A stretch of DNA of 38,457 nt. It comes from Isobaculum melis. Its GTDB lineage: Bacteria; Bacillota; Bacilli; Lactobacillales; Carnobacteriaceae. The stretch is taken from positions 1 to 38,457 of the forward strand of contig NZ_FOHA01000021.1 in NCBI RefSeq assembly GCF_900111355.1. The letters are read 5' to 3'. Under the pieces are notes generated by a model. It was given only the letters and a program-made list of their open reading frames with translations, searched no databases and was not told where the DNA came from. Of the stretch, positions 22,788-30,955 are shown piece after piece. Made by a program: the position numbers and the translations under genes. The stretch's first letter is position 1, and each line of letters opens with the position of its first letter.

Positions 22788-24253
22788 TGACAATTCAAGA
22801 TAAAGATTTATTATCCATCCAAGAAGTCCGCGATTTAATTGGACAAGCTAAAAAAGCGCAAAAAGAATTAGCCAATATGTCACAAGAACAAATTGATGCA
22901 ATTTGTGAGGCTATCGCAAAAGCGGGTTATGATAACCGTGTGAAATTAGCGCAAATGGCTCATGAAGAAACTGGATTTGGGATTTGGCAAGATAAAGTCG
23001 TTAAAAATGCTTTTGCTTCTCAAGGCGTTCTTGAAGCAATCAAGGATATGAAAACAGTTGGTGTTTTAAGTGACAATGAGGAAACTAAAGTGATGGAAGT
23101 CGCTGTTCCTGTTGGGGTTGTTGCTGGTTTAATCCCTTCAACAAATCCAACTTCAACAGTCATTTACAAAGCCTTGATTTCAATCAAAGCTGGAAACAGT
23201 ATTGTCTTTTCTCCACATCCAAATGCTTTAAATAGTATTTTGGAAACAGTGAAAGTGATTGAAGCCGCAGCAGTAGCAGCAGGTTGTCCTGCTGGTGCCA
23301 TTAGTACAATGAAAGTTCCTACCATTCAAGGAACAGATCAATTGATGAAACATCAAGATACGTCGTTAATTTTAGCGACAGGTGGTTCGGCAATGGTAAA
23401 GGCAGCTTACTCATCAGGTACACCAGCAATTGGTGTTGGTCCAGGAAATGGCCCAGCATTTATCGAGAGAACAGCTAATATTCCAATGGCAGTTAAACAC
23501 ATTCTAGATTCTAAAACCTTTGATAATGGAACAATCTGTGCATCAGAGCAATCAATTATTGTTGAAGAAAATAGTCGTGATGAAGTCATTGCTGAATTGA
23601 AAAAACAAGGTGCTTACTTCTTAAATGCGAAGGAAGCAGAACAACTTGAAAAATTCATTATGCGTGCAAACGGTACAATGAACCCTCAAATTGTTGGTAA
23701 ATCAGTTCAACGTATTGCTGCATTAACTGGCTTATCTATTCCAGAAGGTGCGCGTGTCTTAATTGCTGAAGAGAGCCGTGTAGGGTCAAAAATTCCTTAC
23801 TCTCGTGAAAAATTAGCCCCAATTTTAGCTTTCTATACTGCACCAAACTGGTCAGCAGCCTGTGAGCTAAGTATTGATATTTTAAATCATGAAGGTGCAG
23901 GTCATACAATGATTATTCATTCAGAGGACAAAGCGGTTATTCGTAAATTTGCCTTGAAAAAACCTGTTTCAAGATTACTAGTCAATACACCAGGTGCTTT
24001 AGGTGGAATTGGCGCTGCAACAAACTTAATGCCAGCTTTAACTTTAGGCTGTGGTGCAGTTGGTGGCAGCTCAACTTCTGATAATATCGGTCCAGCTAAC
24101 TTATTCAATATTCGTCGTGTTGCTTATGGTGTCCGTGAATTAGAAGAGTTACGTGGAACAGATGCGCCAAGTACAGCAACTGTTGCAACCGATGAAAATA
24201 AAGAAGCATTAATTAATGTTTTAGTAGAGAAAGTCTTAGCTCAATTACAATAA
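22787..24253 (+). CDS. eutE: EutE, CoA-acylating acetaldehyde dehydrogenase
   Basis: 488 aa. It converts acetaldehyde plus CoA and NAD+ to acetyl-CoA. The catalytic Cys is Cys251 in GTICASEQ, and the cofactor loop GVGPGNGPAFI precedes it. The N-terminal helix (about LLSIQEVRDLIGQAKKAQKEL) could serve as encapsulation signal. It starts at GTG overlapping the previous stop by one base, so it is translationally coupled. A MITE-like insert follows, separating it from eutM. Confidence 0.95.
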   Translation: MTIQDKDLLSIQEVRDLIGQAKKAQKELANMSQEQIDAICEAIAKAGYDNRVKLAQMAHEETGFGIWQDKVVKNAFASQGVLEAIKDMKTVGVLSDNEETKVMEVAVPVGVVAGLIPSTNPTSTVIYKALISIKAGNSIVFSPHPNALNSILETVKVIEAAAVAAGCPAGAISTMKVPTIQGTDQLMKHQDTSLILATGGSAMVKAAYSSGTPAIGVGPGNGPAFIERTANIPMAVKHILDSKTFDNGTICASEQSIIVEENSRDEVIAELKKQGAYFLNAKEAEQLEKFIMRANGTMNPQIVGKSVQRIAALTGLSIPEGARVLIAEESRVGSKIPYSREKLAPILAFYTAPNWSAACELSIDILNHEGAGHTMIIHSEDKAVIRKFALKKPVSRLLVNTPGALGGIGAATNLMPALTLGCGAVGGSSTSDNIGPANLFNIRRVAYGVRELEELRGTDAPSTATVATDENKEALINVLVEKVLAQLQ

Positions 24254-24268
24254 TATTTGTAATAAATA

Positions 24269-24586
24269 TTAGGACGTGTCTGAAAACTACAGTGGCGAAT
24301 ATTTTCGTGATGATGATGAAACTCGTCGTCAGAAATACTCGTGGTTGAGACAAAACTCAAAAGTTTTATCTCAACCACGTACATTGCCTCCGTAAACGGT
24401 GGCCAAAAGTCAGGCTCTTCGGAAATTTCACAAAATCCAACCAATACAAAAAGTGTATTGTTTGTCTTTTGCTCCAATTTCTCAAGCCTTAACGCCTTTT
24501 GTCTCAACCTCTGTGTTTTCTTTCTAGATTTTCAGAATCATCTCTGAAAAATTCGGATACCACTGTCGTTTTCAGGCACGTCCTAA
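24269..24586. mobile_element. 318-bp MITE-like element between eutE and eutM
   Basis: Terminal inverted repeats of 27 bp (24269-24295 and 24560-24586, 25 of 27 matching; ends TTAGGACGTG and CACGTCCTAA) are flanked on both sides by TA, a plausible target-site duplication of the Tc1/mariner-IS630 type. The interior contains a long hairpin (CGTGGTTGAGACAAAACT with its near-perfect complement ending at 24379) and no transposase. Two 68- and 88-codon frames inside are not convincing genes. It may alter readthrough to eutM. Confidence 0.85.
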
Positions 24587-24623
24587 TAAAAATAAATAAA
24601 AAAACACTAGGAGGAACAATATT

Positions 24624-24908
24624 ATGGCAAACGCAAATGCATTAGGAATGATCGAAACAAAAGGTTTAGTAGGAGCAGTAGAAGCAGCAGACGCAATGGT
24701 GAAAGCAGCTAACGTAACATTAATCGGTAAAGAACAAGTTGGTGGCGGATTAGTAACAGTTATGGTTCGTGGCGATGTTGGCGCTGTTAAAGCTGCAACT
24801 GATGCAGGTGCTGCAGCAGCTGAACGTGTTGGACAATTATTATCAGTTCACGTAATTCCACGTCCACACTCAGAAGTAGATGCAATTTTACCAAAAACTG
24901 CTTTATAA
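24624..24908 (+). CDS. eutM: EutM, major hexameric BMC shell protein
   Basis: 94 aa, canonical single BMC domain ([45 protein letters not shown]), the main facet tile of the microcompartment. A strong AGGAGGAAC precedes the ATG, fitting high expression. The coding region is unusually regular, with a preference for GCA/GTA-type codons. A hairpin follows at 24957. Confidence 0.96.
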   Translation: MANANALGMIETKGLVGAVEAADAMVKAANVTLIGKEQVGGGLVTVMVRGDVGAVKAATDAGAAAAERVGQLLSVHVIPRPHSEVDAILPKTAL

Positions 24909-24956
24909 GATCATGATCATACCTGAAAAGAATTCTTTAGGGTAATCTTAGTATAA

Positions 24957-24990
24957 AAAGGAGCACTCTTATTACAAGGTGCTCCTTTAA
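24957..24990 (+). terminator. Hairpin after eutM (partial terminator)
   Basis: AAAGGAGCAC pairs perfectly with GTGCTCCTTT across a 12-nt loop, followed by AATTCTAAT, a weak T tract. It may reduce expression of the downstream genes relative to eutM. Confidence 0.65.
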
Positions 24991-25072
24991 TTCTAATACT
25001 ATTTGACGATTGAAAGTTGCTGAAAGCTATTTTCTAAGACAAATGTGTATCAGGAATAGGGGAAGTGAGTAG

Positions 25073-25813
25073 ATGGCTATTTTAACAGAAGAAACTGTTA
25101 GAAGGATGATGAAAACAACTGAAATGCAGAAAAATAAAGTGTGTGAAGTAAAAAAAGGCACGATTATTACCCCTTCTGCACGAGGTTTCTTATCCGATCA
25201 TCAAATTAAACTACATGAAATTCCTGAATGTGAGATAAGTGGTAAGCTAGCTCCTGAAAAAGAAGCGAAACAAACCGAAAATCAAACATCACAAGCAGTG
25301 AAAATGCCCTTTTTATATAAAACATTAGATGGTGGACAATTTATTGAAAAGCCAATTTATATGCGTATCTTAAAAGAAAATATCATTGTGCCATTGGATC
25401 ATCCTCAAATGAAATTGCGTAGTCAATTTGACGCAGTACATGGAGAGGTGTTAAAGGTTCAATTACTGGCAAGTGAAGCAGGATTTACAGGTTTAATAGA
25501 AGAACTGGAATTAATTGCTAACAGTAGCCAAACCATGGGATTTAATGACGTCAATTTACTCAGTAGATTAACCAATCAAAAAGAAGATGAACAGGTTACA
25601 TTCCAGATTCAGTATCAGATGGGACCGATTGTAATTGCTCTCAATCAATTAAGATTGATGATTGAGCAGACTAGTTTACTGGCCTATGAAAGTTTAAAAA
25701 CAGCTGATGGGACAGTCAAAGAATGCGAGTTACTTGAAGGTCTTGATTATTTGGCTCATTTTTGTTTAAAATTAATGAATCAAGTGAACAAAGGAAAATA
25801 TAAGAAAAGCTAG
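25073..25813 (+). CDS. eutT: EutT-family cobalamin adenosyltransferase
   Basis: 246 aa. The N-terminal part has ITPSARGFLSDHQIKLHEIP, matching the TPSARELL pattern of Salmonella EutT. The C-terminal helical part (VHGEVLKVQLLASEAGFTGLIEELELI) matches the adenosyltransferase core. The CCxxC metal-binding motif of Salmonella EutT is absent; a metal-independent Firmicute class has been described from Listeria, and this protein would fit it. A second, PduO-type enzyme lies at 12538, so the locus encodes two unrelated routes to AdoCbl. Confidence 0.8.
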   Translation: MAILTEETVRRMMKTTEMQKNKVCEVKKGTIITPSARGFLSDHQIKLHEIPECEISGKLAPEKEAKQTENQTSQAVKMPFLYKTLDGGQFIEKPIYMRILKENIIVPLDHPQMKLRSQFDAVHGEVLKVQLLASEAGFTGLIEELELIANSSQTMGFNDVNLLSRLTNQKEDEQVTFQIQYQMGPIVIALNQLRLMIEQTSLLAYESLKTADGTVKECELLEGLDYLAHFCLKLMNQVNKGKYKKS

Positions 25814-25823
25814 GAGGCTAAGG

Positions 25824-26465
25824 ATGAATCCAGAAGATTTAAATTGCTTAATTGAAGAAGTCGTTAAGCGTGTTGAAAATCAAAATGGGATTGAAGTAGA
25901 AGCTAGTGGACGTCATATTCATCTTGATAGAGCAACGATTGATGCGCTATTTGGTAAAGGATATGAATTACGCGTTGCAAAATATTTATCCCAACCAGGT
26001 CAATTTGCTAGTAAAGAACGTGTAACATTAGTTGGCTCAAAAGGTGTCTTGCATAATGTGATTGTTTTAGGACCAGAAAGAAGTCAATCACAAGCTGAAA
26101 TTTCAGCAACAGATGCTTTAGCAATTGGTGTGAAGGCACCAGTTCGTGAAAGTGGAGATATTGCTGGCACACCAGGAATTTTAGTGATGAATGGTGGGAA
26201 ATCAGTTCAATTATCTGAAGGCTTAATTGTCGCAAAAAGACACATTCATATGACAGTTGAAGATGCAGCGAAAGCAAATGTAAAACAAGGTGAAATTGTT
26301 CAAGTAAAAGTGAATGCAGGAAGACCGCTAATTTTTGATGATGTGGTGATTCGTGTAAGTCCTAATTTTGCTACAGTGATGCATATTGATTATGATGAAG
26401 CAAATGCTTGTGGCTGGAGTAAAGGAACCCGTGCTCAAATTATGAAGAAGAGTTCAGCATTATGA
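25824..26465 (+). CDS. eutD: PduL-type phosphotransacylase (EutD role)
   Basis: 213 aa. It converts acetyl-CoA and phosphate to acetyl-phosphate and recycles CoA in the lumen. Zinc-binding blocks: GRHIHL (His31, His33), AKRHIHM (His140, His142) and MHIDYDEAN (His187). This is the PduL fold, not the Pta-type EutD of Salmonella; the eutD name reflects the position in Firmicute loci. The N-terminal amphipathic helix (PEDLNCLIEEVVKRVENQ) is a probable encapsulation peptide. It overlaps the next gene by 4 bp. Confidence 0.92.
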   Translation: MNPEDLNCLIEEVVKRVENQNGIEVEASGRHIHLDRATIDALFGKGYELRVAKYLSQPGQFASKERVTLVGSKGVLHNVIVLGPERSQSQAEISATDALAIGVKAPVRESGDIAGTPGILVMNGGKSVQLSEGLIVAKRHIHMTVEDAAKANVKQGEIVQVKVNAGRPLIFDDVVIRVSPNFATVMHIDYDEANACGWSKGTRAQIMKKSSAL

Positions 26466-27070
26466 GCCAAATAGATGAGCTTGTTCAAAAAGTGATGGAA
26501 GCTGTCTTAGTCCGATTATCAAATGAAGCACAGCTTAAACTAAAACTAATTGGAACTAGTGATTCTAACGTTCTTTCTTTGATTTCAAAACTACCCACAG
26601 CGACACTAACTGATTGTACAATTGAAGAAGCAGATGTCTTATTTATGACACAATTATCTGTGGAGCAAATGGGACGTATTGCAAATGGCTGCCCACAAAC
26701 ACCAGAAGAAAATGCGCTATTGAAACATTTTCTAAAAGGAAAAAAAGTCATGGTGTTACAGGAAGGGATTGAATTTTACCATTACCGTCAATCTGCATCC
26801 TATGCCTTACGTCAAAAATTTGAAGAATTTGAGCTACAATGGTGTCGTTACGGTGCAGAAGTAGTGAGTAAAAAAGAAGCAACGTGGCAACTTCCAAGAA
26901 GTCAAAATCAGCAGACTGCTGAAGTGGTAGGAACTAAAAAAGTTTGGACTGAGGCTAAGCTAAAAGAATTAAACTTAGCGACAGGTGCACACTTTAAGCT
27001 TGAAAAAAATGCATTATTAACAGCTTTAGCAAAAGACTATTTACAAGAAAAAAATATTCACTGGACCTAG
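26462..27070 (+). CDS. Uncharacterised eut-locus protein
   Basis: 202 aa. The N-terminal helix (SQIDELVQKVMEAVLVRL) resembles the encapsulation peptides of neighbouring enzymes, so it may be a lumen protein. A middle mixed region (ADVLFMTQLSVEQMGRIANG; KKVMVLQEGIEFYHYRQ) and a C-terminal segment TEAKLKELNLATGAHFKLEKNALLTALAKDYL follow. A family of this size recurs at this position, between eutD and eutN, in Firmicute eut loci and is annotated only as ethanolamine utilization protein; PduM is a possible analogue. Its stop codon lies within sequence resembling the MITE end. Confidence 0.7.
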   Translation: MSQIDELVQKVMEAVLVRLSNEAQLKLKLIGTSDSNVLSLISKLPTATLTDCTIEEADVLFMTQLSVEQMGRIANGCPQTPEENALLKHFLKGKKVMVLQEGIEFYHYRQSASYALRQKFEEFELQWCRYGAEVVSKKEATWQLPRSQNQQTAEVVGTKKVWTEAKLKELNLATGAHFKLEKNALLTALAKDYLQEKNIHWT

Positions 27071-27095
27071 GACATGACTGAAAACTAGTCAAGTG
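27066..27095. repeat. Relic resembling one end of the MITE
   Basis: TAGGACATGACTGAAAACTA followed three bases later by AAGTGG closely follows the left end of the element at 24269 (TAGGACGTGTCTGAAAACTA then CAGTGG). No matching second end is seen nearby, so this is a solo end or excision scar. Confidence 0.65.
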
Positions 27096-27116
27096 GAGTG
27101 AAAAGAGGCCAAGTAG

Positions 27117-27386
27117 ATGATAATTGGAAAAGTTACTGGAAGTCTTTGGGCAACACGAAAAGATGAGAAATTAAATGGATTAAAATTTTTAATTGTTGAA
27201 ACTGAGCCTGATGAACATCAATCTGTGCCTCAATCACTTGTCGCTGCAGATAATGCTGGAGCAGGTTTTGGTGATGTTGTATTAGTAACAACTGGGGGAG
27301 CAGCACGTTTATCGTTAGATAAAGAAGGCGTTCCCGTTGATGCAGTGATTGTAGGTATTGTTGATTCGGTAGAGCGTGAAGGCTAA
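27117..27386 (+). CDS. eutN: EutN, pentameric BMC vertex protein
   Basis: 89 aa, EutN/CcmL family. IIGKVTGSLWATRKDEKLNGLKFLIVE at the N-terminus and AGFGDVVLVTTGGAARL are typical. It closes the vertices of the icosahedral shell. The ribosome binding site AAAGAGG lies in the short gap next to the MITE-like relic. Confidence 0.94.
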   Translation: MIIGKVTGSLWATRKDEKLNGLKFLIVETEPDEHQSVPQSLVAADNAGAGFGDVVLVTTGGAARLSLDKEGVPVDAVIVGIVDSVEREG

Positions 27387-27401
27387 AATAAGAAATAATA
27401 G

Positions 27402-27456
27402 CACGAGAGTCATTCTACATGCAAATAGGCATTACGAGAGACTCTCGCGATTTTTC
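27402..27456 (+). terminator. Terminator/attenuator before eutH
   Basis: CGAGAGTC (27404-27411) pairs perfectly with GACTCTCG (27440-27447), followed by CGATTTTTC. A nested ATGC-AAATAG-GCAT hairpin has a six-base loop but T, not G, at position 4, so it is not a good EutV site. eutHQ may be set to a lower level. Confidence 0.65.
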
Positions 27457-27481
27457 TATTAAAAAATAGGAGGGTTTATCC

Positions 27482-28585
27482 TTGAGTATTAATGAAATTA
27501 TTATGTATATCATGGTTTTCTTTATGATTTTAGGTGCAATTGATAAATGTATTGGGAATAAGTTTGGTTTAGGAGAACAATTTGAAGAAGGTATCATGTC
27601 AATGGGTGCATTAGCACTATCCATGATTGGGATCATTACATTGGCCCCCGTTTTAGCAAATGTACTTAGCCCGGTGGTTGTACCGGTTTATAATGCATTA
27701 GGCGCAGATCCAGCTATGTTTGCGACAACCCTGTTAGCAAACGATATGGGTGGTTTTGCCCTAGCGCAGCAATTAGCAGTTGATCCACAAGCTGGATTAT
27801 TTGCAGGAACAATTCTAGGCGCGATGATGGGACCAACTTTAGTTTTCACCATTCCAGTAGCGTTAGGTATTATTGATAAAAATGACCATAAGTTTTTAGC
27901 AACTGGTGTTTTATCAGGCGTAATTACCATTCCAATTGGCAGTTTTGTTGGTGGTTTAGTTGCTGGCTTCCCAGTGACTATGCTGTTAATGAACTTGATT
28001 CCAATTGTGATTGTAGCGGCAATTATTATGTTAGGTCTATGGTTTAAACCAGAAGCGATGATTAAAGGCTTTACTGTCTTTGGCAAATTTGTTGTGATGG
28101 TAGCCATTTTAGGTTTAGTTGTTGGTGCCATTCAATTATTACTTGGCATCACGGTGATTCCAGGAATTGAACCAATCACAAGCGGTATTGAAGTTGTTGG
28201 TGGGATTGCATTAACATTGGCAGGCGCGTTCTGTTTTGTATATGTGATTACCAAAGTCTTCAAAACACCTTTAATGAAATTAGGTAAAGTATTAGGCATG
28301 AATGAAATTGCAGCAGCTGGTTTAGTGGCAACTTTAGCAAACAGTATTCCAATGTTCCAAATGATGAAAGATATGGATGACCGTGGTAAAATTATCAATG
28401 TCGCTTTTGCTGTCTCAGCAGCCTTTATTTTAGGAGATCATCTAGGCTTTACAGCGGGTGTTGCGAAAGAAATGATTTTCCCAATGATGGTTGGAAAAAT
28501 TGTTGGTGGGATCACAGCTGTTTTAGTTGCGATGTTTATGGCAAACCGTATGCTAGGCAAAAAAACAACTGAGGAAGTGAAATAA
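27482..28585 (+). CDS. eutH: EutH, ethanolamine permease
   Basis: 367 aa, strongly hydrophobic with about ten or more membrane segments, matching EutH in length and sequence (INEIIMYIMVFFMILGAIDKCIGNKFGLGEQFEEG at the start). The start codon is TTG at 27482, supported by AGGAGGG at the right distance; there is no upstream alternative. It facilitates ethanolamine entry, mainly where diffusion is limiting. It is followed by eutQ after 3 bp. Confidence 0.94.
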   Translation: MSINEIIMYIMVFFMILGAIDKCIGNKFGLGEQFEEGIMSMGALALSMIGIITLAPVLANVLSPVVVPVYNALGADPAMFATTLLANDMGGFALAQQLAVDPQAGLFAGTILGAMMGPTLVFTIPVALGIIDKNDHKFLATGVLSGVITIPIGSFVGGLVAGFPVTMLLMNLIPIVIVAAIIMLGLWFKPEAMIKGFTVFGKFVVMVAILGLVVGAIQLLLGITVIPGIEPITSGIEVVGGIALTLAGAFCFVYVITKVFKTPLMKLGKVLGMNEIAAAGLVATLANSIPMFQMMKDMDDRGKIINVAFAVSAAFILGDHLGFTAGVAKEMIFPMMVGKIVGGITAVLVAMFMANRMLGKKTTEEVK

Positions 28586-28588
28586 ACG

Positions 28589-29044
28589 ATGTCAAATATT
28601 GATAAAAGTATGTTGGAACGCATTATTCGTGAAGTGATTACTGAGCAAATGATCAAAGGTCAAATGGATACCAAAACAGTTGATCCAAGTGGCGTGTTAT
28701 CAATTAAATTACCGCAATTAGATGTTTCAGAAGAAGACCGTTTAGACACTGGCAAACCAGGCGATGTTGTCTATTGTAAGGATTTAGTCACTTTAGAAGA
28801 AAGCCCACGTTTAGGCTGTGGCTTAATGGTGATGAAAGATACAACCTTTGATTGGACCCTAGAATATGATGAAGTCGATTATATCATTGAAGGTCAATTA
28901 GATGTGCTGATTGATGGACGCAAAATCTCTGCTGGACCAGGAGAAATCCTTTTTATCCCTAAAAGCAGCAGTATCCAATTTTCAGTGACAGGCGATGCAC
29001 GATTTGTCTATGTGACCTATCCTGCTGATTGGCAATCACAATAA
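28589..29044 (+). CDS. eutQ: EutQ, cupin-fold protein
   Basis: 151 aa. An N-terminal amphipathic helix (IDKSMLERIIREVITEQM) resembles an encapsulation peptide. The C-terminal cupin barrel spans about 60-150 (EYDEVDYIIEGQLDVLIDGR; AGPGEILFIPKSSSIQF). Salmonella EutQ has reported acetate kinase activity and a role in microcompartment assembly. Last gene of the eut operon, closed by a strong terminator. Confidence 0.92.
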   Translation: MSNIDKSMLERIIREVITEQMIKGQMDTKTVDPSGVLSIKLPQLDVSEEDRLDTGKPGDVVYCKDLVTLEESPRLGCGLMVMKDTTFDWTLEYDEVDYIIEGQLDVLIDGRKISAGPGEILFIPKSSSIQFSVTGDARFVYVTYPADWQSQ

Positions 29045-29048
29045 ACTA

Positions 29049-29096
29049 AAAATCCTTTGGGAGATTCAAGATTGAATTTTCCAAGGGATTTTTTTT
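29049..29096 (+). terminator. Terminator of the eut operon
   Basis: A long hairpin (AAATCCTTTGGGAGATTCAA with its complement ending CCAAGGGATTT) is followed by eight T. It also serves the converging AraC gene. Confidence 0.85.
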
Positions 29097-29136
29097 GACT
29101 ATTTATTTGATTAAAGCTGATTGTTTGATTGACTCG

Positions 29137-29676
29137 TTAACTACTGTAAGAACGACGATAGTCCTTTGGTGTTACACCATACTCCTTTTTAAACATGCGA
29201 GAAAAATAGCTCATTTGTGTAAAGCCTAAGCCTTTTGCAATCTGATTAATACTTAAATGAGATTCACAAAGTAGCTGAGAGGCCTGACGCATTTTTTGTT
29301 GATTGACATAAGCAATAAAAGTAATCCCTGTCTCCGCTTTAAAAAGCTTACTAAAATAATAAGGACTTAAAAAAACTTTTTGAGCCATTTCATTTAAAGT
29401 AATGGTCCGATGAAGGTGTTGTTCAATATAGTCTTTAGCCTCTTTAATTTCTTTTTTTTCATTGAGCTGCGGTACTTCAGCTTGTGTGTGCCTGATTGCA
29501 TCAATAGGCTCAGCAGCTTGATGATTTTGATAATAGCTACTCAAGATATTTAAGGGGTCGACTGGATCAAAGGTTAAGTCTGCTAAGTGTTGTGTTGAAG
29601 CATTTGATTGATTGGTACTGCTTTCATTTATGTTTTCTTTCTTGAAACGATAAGTTGTTTTAGCAATTCTAGCCAT
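29137..29676 (-). CDS. AraC/XylS-type regulator without a sensor domain
   Basis: 179 aa. The C-terminal 105 residues (about 75-176) are a complete AraC DNA-binding domain with two helix-turn-helix units: about 94-113 (LNEMAQKVFLSPYYFSKLFK) and about 143-164 (INQIAKGLGFTQMSYFSRMF). The first 74 residues are short, polar and probably disordered; no cupin, PocR or other sensor domain is visible. The ribosome binding site AAGGGAGG is good and the frame intact, so it does not look truncated by accident. It faces eutQ tail to tail. A role in eut control is only positional; Gram-negative EutR is an AraC protein but with an N-terminal sensing domain. Confidence 0.85.
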   Translation of the reverse strand: MARIAKTTYRFKKENINESSTNQSNASTQHLADLTFDPVDPLNILSSYYQNHQAAEPIDAIRHTQAEVPQLNEKKEIKEAKDYIEQHLHRTITLNEMAQKVFLSPYYFSKLFKAETGITFIAYVNQQKMRQASQLLCESHLSINQIAKGLGFTQMSYFSRMFKKEYGVTPKDYRRSYSS

Positions 29677-29843
29677 TTTTATGAACCCTCCCTTAATTTC
29701 AAGCGCTACCTATATTTTACCATAGTTCACTTAAAATAAATATTTGATTTTAGTCAAGAAGTTGAGAAAATGAAGCAATGATTTTAATAAAATTGAACTT
29801 TATGATAAAATAGAAGGAGTAGCGAAGAAGGAGTGCATTGAAG

Positions 29844-30194
29844 ATGACAAAGCCTAAAATTTTTGGCATGAGTTTTGCAAGTGTCTACTCACTTTATGTG
29901 AAGAAAGCAGAAAAAAAAGGCCGAACGCAATTAGAAGTAGATGAGATTATATTTTGGTTGACGGGTTATGATCAAATGACATTACAACAACAAATAGATC
30001 ATGCCGTTGATTTTACAACATTCTTTGAAGAGGCACCACAATTAAATCCCAATGTTTCACTCATTAAGGGCGTTATTTGCGGTTATCGCGTTGAGGAAAT
30101 CGAAGATGAATTAATGCAAAAAATTCGTTACCTAGATAAGCTGATTGATGAATTGGCAAAAGGAAAAGCAATGGAAAAGATATTAAGAAAATAA
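29844..30194 (+). CDS. DUF2200 family protein
   Basis: 116 aa from ATG 29844, behind AAGGAG; a TTG at 29838 in the same frame is too close to that site. The sequence follows the DUF2200 pattern as I know it: [33 protein letters not shown], and the C-terminal [20 protein letters not shown] with [11 protein letters not shown]. Function unknown; the family is soluble and found singly in many bacteria. Confidence 0.85.
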   Translation: MTKPKIFGMSFASVYSLYVKKAEKKGRTQLEVDEIIFWLTGYDQMTLQQQIDHAVDFTTFFEEAPQLNPNVSLIKGVICGYRVEEIEDELMQKIRYLDKLIDELAKGKAMEKILRK

Positions 30195-30198
30195 AGTA

Positions 30199-30897
30199 GT
30201 GAAAGAAGACTTTTTTAGATGGAAAGAATTATTACGCTACAGAAACGGAATAGAAAGGTATGAGAAATGCATGAATAGCCATAGATTTATTGATCAATCT
30301 CCCTATTATTTTGATTATCATCATGTGTTAAAAACAAAAGGTGTGTGGTTAGTATGCTCAACTTGTCATCATTTAGCCATCTTACAGGAAAAAGATAAGG
30401 CCTTCATTCTTACTTGTCAGACCTGCTTCAAGGTCGAAAAAATCACAAAACATGAGAATAAAATATATGTGTATCAATATACTGGTTTATGTAAGAAGTG
30501 TGGAAAATATCTTAGGTATGATATTGAAGCGCATCCCTATCCAATAATTACAAAACCTTGCACAGCTTGTAGAGAAATCAATGTATTAAATTTACAAAAA
30601 AATGCACCTATCTCCTATAAGTATCAAAAAGTAAAATTTCTTGAGAATGGACTAGACCCTTTAACTGGAAAACCATTATATTTTTTAGAAACATTCAAAG
30701 GAAAAGCTTTTTGGGCACTTAATTTAGAACATTTAAACTATTTAATAGCCTATGTTACAGCAGACCTAAGAGAGCGAGATAAAAGTCATCTTGTTTGGAA
30801 AACAGCAGGACATACCCTGCCCAAATTCATGAAATCTTCTAAAAATAGAGAGACTATTTTACATAAATTAAATAAGATGAAGCAAAAGCTGAAATAG
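30199..30897 (+). CDS. Zinc-ribbon protein of unknown function
   Basis: 232 aa from GTG 30199, 4 bp after the previous stop, but with a weak ribosome binding site; ATG 30271 (residue 25) is an alternative start. Four CxxC pairs (Cys53/56, 73/76, 98/101 and 121/124) suggest two zinc ribbons. The C-terminal third is basic (KFMKSSKNRETILHKLNKMKQKLK), which would suit nucleic acid binding. I recognise no named family. Probably cotranscribed with the DUF2200 gene. Confidence 0.75.
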   Translation: MKEDFFRWKELLRYRNGIERYEKCMNSHRFIDQSPYYFDYHHVLKTKGVWLVCSTCHHLAILQEKDKAFILTCQTCFKVEKITKHENKIYVYQYTGLCKKCGKYLRYDIEAHPYPIITKPCTACREINVLNLQKNAPISYKYQKVKFLENGLDPLTGKPLYFLETFKGKAFWALNLEHLNYLIAYVTADLRERDKSHLVWKTAGHTLPKFMKSSKNRETILHKLNKMKQKLK

Positions 30898-30955
30898 ATT
30901 TTTTTCATACTTAGTATTAAAAAATAATCGCATGATGAAAACGGAGGTTCACAAA

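Noticed and set aside
24241-24547. 88- and 68-codon frames on both strands inside the MITE-like element
   Set aside because: They run over the inverted ends and the hairpin, have no ribosome binding sites and do not look like transposase.
27688-28656. Long minus-strand frames opposite eutH
   Set aside because: Antisense shadows of a hydrophobic gene with strong codon bias; no ribosome binding sites or family features.
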